Shown piece by piece: positions 35,327 through 43,310 of a stretch of 64,000 nucleotides of DNA. Every line of letters begins with the position of its first letter. Position 1 is the first letter of the stretch. The position numbers and the translations under genes were made by a program. The DNA lies in contig JAJQRF010000007.1 in the NCBI GenBank assembly GCA_021228405.1, positions 124,794 to 188,793 on the forward strand, read 5' to 3'. The notes under the pieces are model-generated. The model made no database searches, had not been told where the DNA came from, and worked only from the letters and a program-made list of their open reading frames with translations. Source of the stretch: Pyrinomonadaceae bacterium. Its GTDB lineage: Bacteria > Acidobacteriota > Blastocatellia > Pyrinomonadales > Pyrinomonadaceae.

Positions 35327-35575
35327 ATGACTTCATATTTTGAATTGAACGATTTTTACAACGACGGCTTCGGCTGGATTTGCAAACACTGCGAACGCGA
35401 ACTCAAAGAAAACCAAACTGAAGAAAAAAAATATTCACGCCTGATGCGCGAAGGCGAAGCCGAAAGCAAAAGCCCGACTTTCTCAAATCAAGCGATGGCA
35501 AAATGGACGGATAAAACGCAAAGATATTTGATGTGTCCGCGCTGCGGAATCACCGAATTAGCCGATAAATCCTAA
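35327..35575 (+). CDS. Small zinc-ribbon protein of unknown function
   Basis: An 82-residue protein with two CxxC knuckles, WICKHCERE near residue 20 and LMCPRCGITE near 70, which together would bind one zinc. The region between is charged and probably helical. I do not recognise the family. It starts 15 nt after the HtrA terminator and is transcribed with the same polarity, followed by a repeat-rich gap before the phosphatase. Confidence 0.75.
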   Translation: MTSYFELNDFYNDGFGWICKHCERELKENQTEEKKYSRLMREGEAESKSPTFSNQAMAKWTDKTQRYLMCPRCGITELADKS

Positions 35576-35620
35576 AAACTATTTTCAAAGCGGAAATACA
35601 GCCAAACCTCTCTAATTTTT

Positions 35621-35709
35621 GAACGCGGATTTGGCTGATTAGGCAGATTTATGCAGATATTTTTTATACAAATCCGTTCTCATTCGCCTGATCCGCCAAA
35701 TCCGCGTTC
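35621..35709. repeat. Long imperfect inverted repeat (89 bp)
   Basis: Arms of 24 bp at 35621-35644 and 35686-35709 differ at two positions (GAACGCGGATTTGGC is the exact core). The loop contains GGCAGATTTATGCAGATATT, similar to a segment inside the alcohol dehydrogenase remnant near 2881. It is a snapback element between two plus-strand genes with no U-tract, and appears to be a dispersed repeat rather than a terminator. Confidence 0.75.
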
Positions 35710-35778
35710 AGTTAGAGTTGGTTTCTGCTCTGCTTAAGAGTTTTTAAACGACTTCCGAGAAATGGTAAAATTCAGATA

Positions 35779-36636
35779 ATGTTGGAAAAAGAATTGGAAA
35801 CCGCTATCGAGCTTGCGCGAAAAGCAGGCGATTTGATTTTGGATTATTACGAAAACGGCTTTGTCATCGAAGAAAAATTTTCACACGACAATTTCAGCGA
35901 ACCCGTCACCGAAGCCGACCGCAAATCGAGCGAGCTGATCGTTTCGCATCTGCGCGCCGCATTCCCTTTCGACGGAATTTTATCGGAAGAAGAGATCGAC
36001 ACGGACGAACGTTTATTTACCAAACGCGTCTGGATGATCGACCCGATCGACGGCACGAAAGGTTTCGTTGAAAAGAAGGGCGATTTTGCCGTGCAGATCG
36101 GCTTGGCGGAAGACGGCGAGGCGATTCTCGGCGTTGTTTTCCAGCCGATCAATGACCGTCTTTATTACGCTTCAAAAAACGGCGGCGCGTTTTTAGTTGA
36201 AAAATCGGGCGAACCGCAAAAATTGCAGGTTTCGGATAAAACCGAGTTCAGCGAAATGACTTTAGCCGTCAGCCGTTCGCATCGGAGTCCGCGAATGACA
36301 AAACTCGTCGATCATTTCGGCTTCAAAAACGAATATCAGCACGGCTCGGTCGGTTTAAAGGTCGGAATCATCGCCCGGCAAAAAGCCGATCTGTATATTC
36401 ATCTTTCACCGCGCACGAAATTTTGGGACACTTGCGCGCCGCAGATAATCATTGAAGAAGCGGGCGGAAAATTGACCGACCTTTTCGGCGAAAAAATAAT
36501 TTACCAATTTCAGGACGTGCAGAATCACAACGGAATCATCGCCTCGAACGGCGCGTCGCACGAAAAAGCCGTCGCAACTTTAAAACCTTTGCTCAACAAT
36601 TTCAGCAGACTCCGCGTAATTCCGAAAAAAGTTTAG
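35779..36636 (+). CDS. CysQ/inositol monophosphatase-family phosphatase
   Basis: A 285-residue Mg-dependent phosphatase. Metal and substrate motifs of the superfamily are visible: DNFSEPVTEADRKS near 38-50, LSEEE near 72-76, WMIDPIDGTKGFVE near 89-102, and FWDTCAPQIIIEEAGG near 214-229. The GFV after DGTK and the general layout favour 3'(2'),5'-bisphosphate nucleotidase (CysQ/HAL2-like) over a true inositol monophosphatase, but the two are hard to separate by eye. It is bounded by repeats on both sides. Confidence 0.88.
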   Translation: MLEKELETAIELARKAGDLILDYYENGFVIEEKFSHDNFSEPVTEADRKSSELIVSHLRAAFPFDGILSEEEIDTDERLFTKRVWMIDPIDGTKGFVEKKGDFAVQIGLAEDGEAILGVVFQPINDRLYYASKNGGAFLVEKSGEPQKLQVSDKTEFSEMTLAVSRSHRSPRMTKLVDHFGFKNEYQHGSVGLKVGIIARQKADLYIHLSPRTKFWDTCAPQIIIEEAGGKLTDLFGEKIIYQFQDVQNHNGIIASNGASHEKAVATLKPLLNNFSRLRVIPKKV

Positions 36637-36656
36637 GAAAATATGAATGAAAGAAA

Positions 36657-36782
36657 ATTTGCCCACGAAATACACGAAAGGACACGAAAGAAAGCAAAAT
36701 CAATTAAAGAAGCAGTTCAGATAAAAATTTATCTGAACTGCTTCTTTTTCGTATTTTTCGTGTATTTCGTGGGCAAATCTTC
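36657..36782. terminator. Nested hairpin between convergent genes (dispersed CACGAAA repeat plus terminator)
   Basis: The inner stem of 17 bp (36708-36724 with 36728-36744, core GAAGCAGTTCAGATAAA) followed by T5 and preceded by A's is a strong bidirectional terminator. The outer arms TTTGCCCACGAAATACACGA and its complement near 36755-36778 consist of CACGAAA-type repeats. They separate the phosphatase gene and the radical SAM gene. Confidence 0.85.
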
Positions 36783-38354
36783 TTAAACATTCGGCACGAT
36801 TTCAGTTTCGACTTCGGGTTCGATTTTGTTTTTCTTGTTGCGTTTATGTTTGCGCCAGAGCGAATAGCCTTCTTTTGAAAGGCTTAGAACGGATTTCCGG
36901 TTGTCGAAAATCAGTTTCAGCCACGCGGTTTTACTCATTTGCGGAAAATAGATTCCGCGAAAGAACAGCCTTGCAACGAGATGCGAGATTCGCACGTCGA
37001 TCGGCGTATCTTTGATCGAATTGATCGCTTCCCAATTTCTTTCTGGCGAATACGAACGCGACCACGCATTGAAAGTTTCGTCTTTTGCCTCTTCAATCGA
37101 CATTTTCAGGGGATTGTGAGCCATCACGAACGGCGCGAATTCGAGCCAATGTTTCGGGCGGTGCAATCTTCCCGCTTTTTCGAGCCGTTCGTAAAGCGGC
37201 GTTGACGGAAAAGGCGTTAATTGTCCGAATACGGGCAATCCGGGCGACCATCTTTCGATCTCGTCAACGGTTCGGTCGGAAACGCCCACGGTGTCGTTGT
37301 CCATTCCGAAAATAAACGACGTGATCGCAAAAATATTGCGGCGTTTCAAGCCTTCGAGAACGTCTTTGTAATTCGCCGGTTTTGAAAAAGTCTTGTTCAC
37401 GTCCGCCATATTTGCCGGATCGATCGATTCCATCCCGATAAAAATCCATTTGCCGCCCGCGTCGGCGATCAGATCGACGAGTTCTTCGTCCGCCAGCAGA
37501 TTCGCGCTGATCTGGGCAACCCAGGGAAGCTGTGCACCCGCCGCGATAATATCTCTGAGCAAAGATTTCAGACGTTTTTTGTTGATGGCGAGATTGTCGT
37601 CGATAAAGAAAACGGCGATCTGTCCTTTTTCTTCCTTCGCACGCTTTTTTAAACGCAAAAGTTCTTCGATGACGCTTTCGTTCGTGCGAAAACGGATTGA
37701 ATCGCCGAAGAATCCCGTGACGGTGCAAAATTCGCAACCGTATGGACAGCCGCGTCCCGTTTCGATCGGCACGACGAAAAATTTGCCCCAGCCTTCACCC
37801 ATTTTTGAAAGCGTCGGCTGTAAAAACTTCGGCACTAACGAAAATTGTTCCAAATCCAAAGTTTCCCAAGGAATGTGCGGATAAGGCTGTAAAGACGGCT
37901 TCACGTCGTTGCCTTTCGCGTCGGTTTCGGGCTGATAAGTTTCCTTTAAACGATCGTTCGCCGCGTCTTCAACGATTGTTGCCCAATACGAATCCGCTTC
38001 GCCGAGCGCGACGGCATCGGCGTGACGTTTTCCGCCGTCTTTGCCGAGTGCTTCGGCGGGACATTCGGTGACGTGCGGACCGCCCATTACAACCTTGATT
38101 CCGGCTTCGCGCAGAGAATCCGCCACTTTATAAGCCCGCGCAACCATTCGCGTCATTGCGCCGATGCCGACCAGACCGATGTTTTCGCTTTTGCAAAACT
38201 GTACGAGTTCGCTCCGCGTCATCGCTTTTGCGTTTCCGTCGATCAGCACGACTTCGTGTTCTTTTGGCGTGAGCGATTGCAGTAAAAACATCCAAAGATG
38301 CGGCATAAAGTTGCGGGTGATCCCGTTGTCGGGGTTATAAAGCAGAATTTTCAT
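36783..38354 (-). CDS. B12-binding-domain radical SAM enzyme
   Basis: A 523-residue protein starting at ATG 38354 (MKILLYNPDNG). An N-terminal Rossmann-like B12-binding fold (about 1-150) without a clear DxHxxG cobalamin motif is followed by a radical SAM domain with the cluster motif CPYGCEFC near 200-207, then a C-terminal region of about 180 residues. Relatives include HpnJ/HpnP-type and other methyltransferases or ring-forming enzymes; the substrate is unknown. It is convergent with the phosphatase gene and has a terminator between it and the SDR gene upstream. Confidence 0.88.
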   Translation of the reverse strand: MKILLYNPDNGITRNFMPHLWMFLLQSLTPKEHEVVLIDGNAKAMTRSELVQFCKSENIGLVGIGAMTRMVARAYKVADSLREAGIKVVMGGPHVTECPAEALGKDGGKRHADAVALGEADSYWATIVEDAANDRLKETYQPETDAKGNDVKPSLQPYPHIPWETLDLEQFSLVPKFLQPTLSKMGEGWGKFFVVPIETGRGCPYGCEFCTVTGFFGDSIRFRTNESVIEELLRLKKRAKEEKGQIAVFFIDDNLAINKKRLKSLLRDIIAAGAQLPWVAQISANLLADEELVDLIADAGGKWIFIGMESIDPANMADVNKTFSKPANYKDVLEGLKRRNIFAITSFIFGMDNDTVGVSDRTVDEIERWSPGLPVFGQLTPFPSTPLYERLEKAGRLHRPKHWLEFAPFVMAHNPLKMSIEEAKDETFNAWSRSYSPERNWEAINSIKDTPIDVRISHLVARLFFRGIYFPQMSKTAWLKLIFDNRKSVLSLSKEGYSLWRKHKRNKKNKIEPEVETEIVPNV

Positions 38355-38357
38355 AAG

Positions 38358-38391
38358 CAAAAATAAAAGCCGAAGTAATTACACTTTCGGC
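38358..38391 (-). terminator. Intrinsic terminator of the SDR gene
   Basis: Stem GCCGAA/TTCGGC (38369-38374 and 38386-38391) with an 11-nt loop, followed on the minus strand by TTTTATTTTT. It lies about 84 nt after the SDR stop and just before the radical SAM start. Confidence 0.75.
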
Positions 38392-38474
38392 TGTCGTGGT
38401 TGGGGAATTTGTTGAAATGGACAGATATTGAAAAAGCGAATTGTGTTTATCATCGCACCTTTCGCCTAAATAAG

Positions 38475-39284
38475 CTATTTCATCACAACGGTTTTTATTA
38501 TCCTGAAAAATGCCCAATCGGGAAGAAATCTTCTGAGTGCTAAAAGACCTTTTGTGTTTACGCCGTAGCGCAATTTTTTGGAATTGTCAGTCACGGCATC
38601 ATAGATCGTTTGCGCGACGACCGTTCCGTCCGGCGCGATTTCGCCCGTTTTCTGCATATTTGCCATTGCTTTTTCAAACCAATAATCATACGCCGTCAAA
38701 CCTTCTTTGCGCGTCAGGTCTTGTGAGCGGTCGTAAAAATCCGTCTTGATCGGTCCGGGTTCGATGATCTTTACGCGAATGTTGAACTGTTCGAGTTCGT
38801 AATGCAAACCTTCCGAAAAACCTTCGACCGCCCATTTTGTCGAATTGTAAAGACTGTAAAAAGGAAACGTGAGTCTGCCGCCGATCGAGGCGATATTGAC
38901 GATCGTTCCGCGTTTTTGTTCACGAAAATACGGGAGAATTTCGCGGCAGACGTTCATCAGACCGAAAACGTTCGTTTGAAACTGCCGTTCGATCTGTTCC
39001 GCGCCGGCGGCTTCAAATGCGCCGACGAGTCCGTAACCCGCATTGTTCATAACCGCGTCGATACGTCCGAATTTTTCCAAAACGTCCGCGATCGCCTGTC
39101 TGATCGAATCAACGTCCGTGACATCCAACTTAAAACATTCGATGTCGGCTATTTTCTGCAAATCTCCCGCTTTTTCTGGCGAACGCATCGTCGCCGCCAC
39201 CTTCCAATTCTTCGCCTGGAAAAGTTTCGTCGTTTCCTTGCCGATGCCGCTCGATGCGCCTGTTATCAAGATGACTTTGTTCAT
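38475..39284 (-). CDS. Short-chain dehydrogenase/reductase
   Basis: A 269-residue cytosolic NAD(P)-dependent oxidoreductase. Seen: TGASSGIG at 8-15 for the cofactor, NNAGYG near 80, the active-site Ser and YNSTK near 155, and PGPIKTDF near 186. Classical SDR length. The Arg in TMRSPE after the second strand suggests NADPH preference. Substrate unknown. It lies downstream of rpiA by 41 nt on the same strand and may be cotranscribed with it. Confidence 0.92.
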   Translation of the reverse strand: MNKVILITGASSGIGKETTKLFQAKNWKVAATMRSPEKAGDLQKIADIECFKLDVTDVDSIRQAIADVLEKFGRIDAVMNNAGYGLVGAFEAAGAEQIERQFQTNVFGLMNVCREILPYFREQKRGTIVNIASIGGRLTFPFYSLYNSTKWAVEGFSEGLHYELEQFNIRVKIIEPGPIKTDFYDRSQDLTRKEGLTAYDYWFEKAMANMQKTGEIAPDGTVVAQTIYDAVTDNSKKLRYGVNTKGLLALRRFLPDWAFFRIIKTVVMK

Positions 39285-39325
39285 AAAATTAATTTAGCAG
39301 ATTTTGCTCCGATAAATAAAAATAA

Positions 39326-40000
39326 TTAACGCGTAAACTCCTTAATTTCGTTTTCAAAAGCGACGATCGCGCGTTTCGCCATACCGAGAAAAAGTCCCGT
39401 TTCGACTACGCCCGAAAGCTGTTTCAATTCTGCCGCCGGTTTTTCAGGATCGCCATTTTCAAACTTCAGATCAGCAATAAAATTTCCGTTGTCGGTCAAA
39501 ATTATTTCATTATTTTTTCGGCGCAAGACAGGTTTGCCGAAACTTTCCAACCGCTTCATTGTCGCTTCAAAACCGAATCTGACCATTTCGACCGGAACGG
39601 GCATTTTTTCGCCTAAATGATTGACCAACTTCGTTTCGTCGGCGACAACGATGAATTCGTTTGCCTGCAATTCGACGAGCTTTTCGCGCAAAAATGCTCC
39701 TCCTGCGCCTTTTATCAGGTCGAGATTCGGCGCGATCTCGTCCGCGCCGTCGATCGCAACGTCCAATTTTCTTTCGTCCAAATCTTCCGTCTTAATTCCA
39801 TTTTCACGCGCCAGATTTTCGCTTTCGATGCTCGTGGCAACGCCGACGATGTTTTCGAGCTCGCCCGCTTTTATCTTTCGCGCCAATTCCAAGATCACGT
39901 ATTTCACGGTCGAGCCCGTTCCGATGCCGACACGCATTCCGCTTTTTACATATTCGACCGCGCGTTTCGCCGCTTTTTCTTTTAACGATTCCCGGTTCAT
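39326..40000 (-). CDS. rpiA: Ribose-5-phosphate isomerase A
   Basis: Interconverts ribose 5-phosphate and ribulose 5-phosphate in the non-oxidative pentose phosphate pathway. 224 residues, as usual. Motifs: GIGTGSTVKYVI (about 26-37) for phosphate binding, DGADEIAPNLDLIKGAGGAFLREK (about 85-108) with the catalytic Asp and Lys, and VPVEMVRFG. The start at 40000 is an ATG; the opposite-strand sbcD gene begins 77 nt away, so the two share a promoter region. Confidence 0.96.
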   Translation of the reverse strand: MNRESLKEKAAKRAVEYVKSGMRVGIGTGSTVKYVILELARKIKAGELENIVGVATSIESENLARENGIKTEDLDERKLDVAIDGADEIAPNLDLIKGAGGAFLREKLVELQANEFIVVADETKLVNHLGEKMPVPVEMVRFGFEATMKRLESFGKPVLRRKNNEIILTDNGNFIADLKFENGDPEKPAAELKQLSGVVETGLFLGMAKRAIVAFENEIKEFTR

Positions 40001-40076
40001 AAAGTTTGCGTTAATTTAACGATAAACGAGGCGAAAAGAAAAGAGAAAACGGCGTGATTTTGGTATAATTTTACTT

Positions 40077-41333
40077 ATGAAATTCCTGCATATTTCCGAC
40101 GTGCATCTCGGATGCACGCGTTATCAATTGGAAGAAAGCCCGAAGGATTTTTATCTGGCTTGGGTCGACGTTTTGCGCAAGTATGCGGTCGAGGAAAAGG
40201 TTGATTTCGTCATTATGGCGGGCGATTTTTTTCATAAACGCAATGTTCCGCCCGAAACGATGAATCACGCTTTTGCGGGTTTGTCTTTGCTCAAAGACGC
40301 GGGAATTCCGGTTTTGACCATCGAAGGAAACCACGATCAGAAACACAACGACACGGAATACAGTTGGCTTCGTTCACTCGAAAACTGGCATCTTCTGCAC
40401 ATTCTCGAACCGCGCAACGTCGAGGGCAAATTCGTTTACGAACCTTGGGATTACGACAACGAAAACTACATTCGCGGCGGCTTTATCGACATCGGGCGCG
40501 CGCGGATTTTCGGTTCGGCGTGGTATGGCGCGTCGGCAAACTGGGCGATTCCGATGCTCACCGAAGCGATCAAACAGAATCAGCGCGAGGGCGCGTTCAA
40601 CATTTTACTGCTTCACACCGACGTTGAAGGACATCAAACGCACCCGATTCCCGCGCTTTCAATTGCAAATTTGAAGGAATTGAAAGCCGTCACCAATTAC
40701 GTCGCGCTCGGTCACACGCACAAATGCTATGAGATCGACAATTGGGCGTTCAATCCGGGCAGTCTGGAAATTACGAGCATCGACGAATACCGCGAAACTC
40801 GCGGCGCGTGGCTCGTCGAGATCGCTGAAAACAACGAGGTCGTCGCCCGTCATATCCGCGATTACCGCCAGCGTCCGTTTCAGCGCATCGGCTTTGACGT
40901 GACGGGCATTGCCGAACCGAAAGCCGTCACCGAAGGCGTTCTGGCGAAAGTTTCGGGCGAAGCGCGTGAAGCCGAATCGAACGAATCACAGCCGATCATT
41001 GAAGTTACCTTGCGCGGACATCTCGGCTTTCCCAATTCATTGCTCGAGCTTGCAAAAATACGCGAGGAAGCGCAGAAAATGACCGACGCTCTGCACGTCC
41101 GCATCAAAAATCACTCTGCGCCCGTCGAATATGCCGTCGCCGCCGATCTGGAAGAAGACGCATCGCGCGAAAAGCTCGAACGCCGCGTCATCGAAGATTT
41201 GATCGTCCGCGACAACCGCTACAAAAACCGCGTCGAAGACATCTCCGAAGCCGTCATCGGCGCGAAACGAATGGCTCTCAGCGACGAAGAACCCGAAAAG
41301 ATTCTCGATTTCATTTCGCTGAAAACCGTTTAA
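40077..41333 (+). CDS. sbcD: SbcD-type metallophosphoesterase (nuclease subunit)
   Basis: A 418-residue calcineurin-like nuclease. Metal motifs: ISDVHLGC (7-14), MAGDFFHKRNV (50-60), IEGNHDQKHND (84-94), LLHTDVEGH and LGHTHKC. This is the Mre11/SbcD layout with a C-terminal capping domain. In other bacteria SbcD works with the SbcC ATPase on DNA ends and hairpins. SbcC is not adjacent: the next gene is a LON-domain protein. The ATG at 40077 is the only sensible start. Confidence 0.9.
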   Translation: MKFLHISDVHLGCTRYQLEESPKDFYLAWVDVLRKYAVEEKVDFVIMAGDFFHKRNVPPETMNHAFAGLSLLKDAGIPVLTIEGNHDQKHNDTEYSWLRSLENWHLLHILEPRNVEGKFVYEPWDYDNENYIRGGFIDIGRARIFGSAWYGASANWAIPMLTEAIKQNQREGAFNILLLHTDVEGHQTHPIPALSIANLKELKAVTNYVALGHTHKCYEIDNWAFNPGSLEITSIDEYRETRGAWLVEIAENNEVVARHIRDYRQRPFQRIGFDVTGIAEPKAVTEGVLAKVSGEAREAESNESQPIIEVTLRGHLGFPNSLLELAKIREEAQKMTDALHVRIKNHSAPVEYAVAADLEEDASREKLERRVIEDLIVRDNRYKNRVEDISEAVIGAKRMALSDEEPEKILDFISLKTV

Positions 41334-41337
41334 ATTT

Positions 41338-41414
41338 CGGGAAATTTTGAAAGTCCGTAAAGTCAGCATAGAATGAATTTCTTCACTGACTTCCTAGACT
41401 TCCAAAACTTCCCG
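41338..41414. repeat. Long imperfect palindrome between sbcD and the LON-domain gene
   Basis: Arms 41338-41366 and 41386-41414 of 29 bp pair nearly throughout, with most differences being G-T or A-C at positions that alternate, for example GGGAAATTTTGAAAGTCC against GGACTTCCAAAACTTCCC-like sequence. It has AGTC/GACTTCC words in steps of about 9 nt, the same style as other intergenic elements here. There is no U-tract. Confidence 0.7.
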
Positions 41415-41429
41415 GACTAATCTATTGCT

Positions 41430-42128
41430 ATGTCTGAAGCATCCGAAAAAGTTCTTGGGATCAAACATTTGCCGTTGTTTCCGTTGCCGCTCGTGCTTTT
41501 GCCGAACGAGATGTTGCCGCTTCATATTTTCGAGCCGCGTTACCGGCAGATGCTCGCGGATATTGCACTGAAAAAGAATCTCTTCGGCATTTCGTTTTTT
41601 GACCCGAATGTTTCCGACGACGACAAACCGCCCGTCGGTTCGGTCGGTTGCGTCGCGGAAGTGCGCGAGATCAACAGGCTCGAAGACGGGCGGGCAAATA
41701 TTTTAACGCTCGGCATCATTCGCTATCGTCTGCTCGATTATGTCGATGCGGGCGACCCGTATTATGTCGGCGAAGTCGAATTTTTCGAGGACGAAGAGGA
41801 AAATGAATCTCTGCTGATGGAAGCCTCCGACGAAGTTTTCGTGCTCTTTTCGCGCATTGCCGAAGCCGCACACAAACTCAGCAATCAGCAGGGCGAACTG
41901 CCGCAAATCCCGCCGGCACCGCCCGAAATGCTTTCTTTTCTTGTCACTGCGGCATTTAACCTCGACAATGAAATGAAATACGAACTGCTCGAAACGCGTT
42001 CGACCGTCGAAAGATTGAAAAAACTGCGCGAAATCTTGCAAAAAGCCGTCGTCAAAATGGAAGAAAGTGCGGACATCCACAAGCTCGCTCAAACCAACGG
42101 TCACGGCAAGAAAAAAATAGATATTTAA
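41430..42128 (+). CDS. LON N-terminal domain protein
   Basis: A 232-residue protein consisting of the substrate-binding domain of Lon protease (LPLFPLPLVLLPNEMLPLHIFEPRYRQML at residues 15-43) and a helical C-terminal part, without the ATPase or Ser-Lys protease domains. Stand-alone LON-domain proteins are widespread; they may be adaptors, but their role is not settled. It is encoded 97 nt after sbcD with a palindrome between and may be separately transcribed. Confidence 0.88.
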   Translation: MSEASEKVLGIKHLPLFPLPLVLLPNEMLPLHIFEPRYRQMLADIALKKNLFGISFFDPNVSDDDKPPVGSVGCVAEVREINRLEDGRANILTLGIIRYRLLDYVDAGDPYYVGEVEFFEDEEENESLLMEASDEVFVLFSRIAEAAHKLSNQQGELPQIPPAPPEMLSFLVTAAFNLDNEMKYELLETRSTVERLKKLREILQKAVVKMEESADIHKLAQTNGHGKKKIDI

Positions 42129-42207
42129 GTGATAACTGATAACTGATAAAAAAATGGATAGTAAGAGAAATTTCCTCCACTATCCACTATCCACTATCCA
42201 CTATCCG
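42129..42207. repeat. Short tandem repeats and hairpin between convergent genes
   Basis: Two tandem blocks: TGATAAC repeated three times near 42131-42150 and TATCCAC repeated four times near 42180-42205. GGATAGT (42155-42161) can pair with ACTATCC copies to give a hairpin. It lies between the LON-domain gene and the hydrolase gene, which converge, so it may terminate transcription both ways. The 7-nt period is unusual. Confidence 0.75.
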
Positions 42208-43170
42208 TTAATTCACCAGATTTGCTCTGAAAAATTCGATCACGCGCTGGTCGTAAACTTCGGTTTGTTCGAGCGAGGCGTTGATGACGTTGTAGCCGGA
42301 AGGACTGAGATCGGTTTTGGTTTCGGTTTTGGTCGTATTGGGAAAACAATTTGCGATCTTCTGGGTCGATTCCTGAAACTGCGGCGCGTCCGAACCGCCG
42401 AGCAGTAAAACCTGCCGATTATCCGCCGTTTTTGCCGCCGCACAAGCCGAATCGCGTTTGTAACAACCGTCGAAATAGTAAAAATATGTGCCGAGTTTGG
42501 CAAATTCCGAGGTAACATTGCTCATAAACGGAAAACGTTTGCCGATGGACGATGCCAGCAGATGATCCGAATCGAACGGAACGGAATCGAGCACGAGCGT
42601 CTTGATCGTCGGGTCGTGTCCGGCGGCGTTGACGGCGGCAAGCGCGCCGAGTTCGACTCCGTAAAGCCCAATATGCTTTCCGACCAGCGGCGATTGCAAG
42701 GGAGTTTTCAAACCGCGCAAATATTCGACCGCCGAAGCAATATCTTCCGCTTCACAACCGCCAAAGGTAGTATTTCGCACCATCGCGCTTTCGCCGTGTC
42801 CGCGCTGGTCGGGCATCAAAACCGTGAAATTTGTCGCTTCGCTCAACTTTACGCCGAGATTCAAAACGTGCGAACGGTCGGCACCGTAACGATGAAGCAG
42901 AATGACCGCCGGAGCGTTTTCCGAACCGCGCAGAAGCCAGCCGCGCCCGTTCGAGCCGTCTTTGTTGCCCCACGTTTCAGCCGTCACCTGTGCCGCCCGC
43001 GCACTGAGCTGACCGTATTTTTCGGGCGTGACGAGGTAAGCCGCCTTCATCGGTTCGGCGGTTTTATGCACGAGCCACACGGCGGAACCCATAATTGCGG
43101 AAACGATCAAAAAAACGACGGGCAATAAAAGTCTGGAAAAACTCTTAAAAAGACGCTTTACTTTTGCCAT
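42208..43170 (-). CDS. Membrane-anchored alpha/beta hydrolase
   Basis: A 320-residue protein with one N-terminal membrane segment (about 12-33) and an alpha/beta hydrolase domain outside the cytoplasm. LLHRYGADRSH near 93 (oxyanion region), PDQRGHGES near 119, and LYGVELGALA near 170 correspond to the usual strand-nucleophile layout, but the nucleophile elbow is G-V-E-L-G rather than G-x-S-x-G, so a catalytic Ser is not seen. A catalytic Glu or loss of activity is possible. Convergent with the LON-domain gene. Confidence 0.78.
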   Translation of the reverse strand: MAKVKRLFKSFSRLLLPVVFLIVSAIMGSAVWLVHKTAEPMKAAYLVTPEKYGQLSARAAQVTAETWGNKDGSNGRGWLLRGSENAPAVILLHRYGADRSHVLNLGVKLSEATNFTVLMPDQRGHGESAMVRNTTFGGCEAEDIASAVEYLRGLKTPLQSPLVGKHIGLYGVELGALAAVNAAGHDPTIKTLVLDSVPFDSDHLLASSIGKRFPFMSNVTSEFAKLGTYFYYFDGCYKRDSACAAAKTADNRQVLLLGGSDAPQFQESTQKIANCFPNTTKTETKTDLSPSGYNVINASLEQTEVYDQRVIEFFRANLVN

Positions 43171-43310
43171 AATAAAAAATTCCCGGAAATGAAATACAAC
43201 TGATAATTAAATTCTGTAGTCTTAAATGATAGCCCAAAAGAAAAAGGCTTTCGGTATGCTGTTTAAAATGTTACCATATTCGGCAGATAGAAAGGAAGAT
43301 GTTTTTAAAT

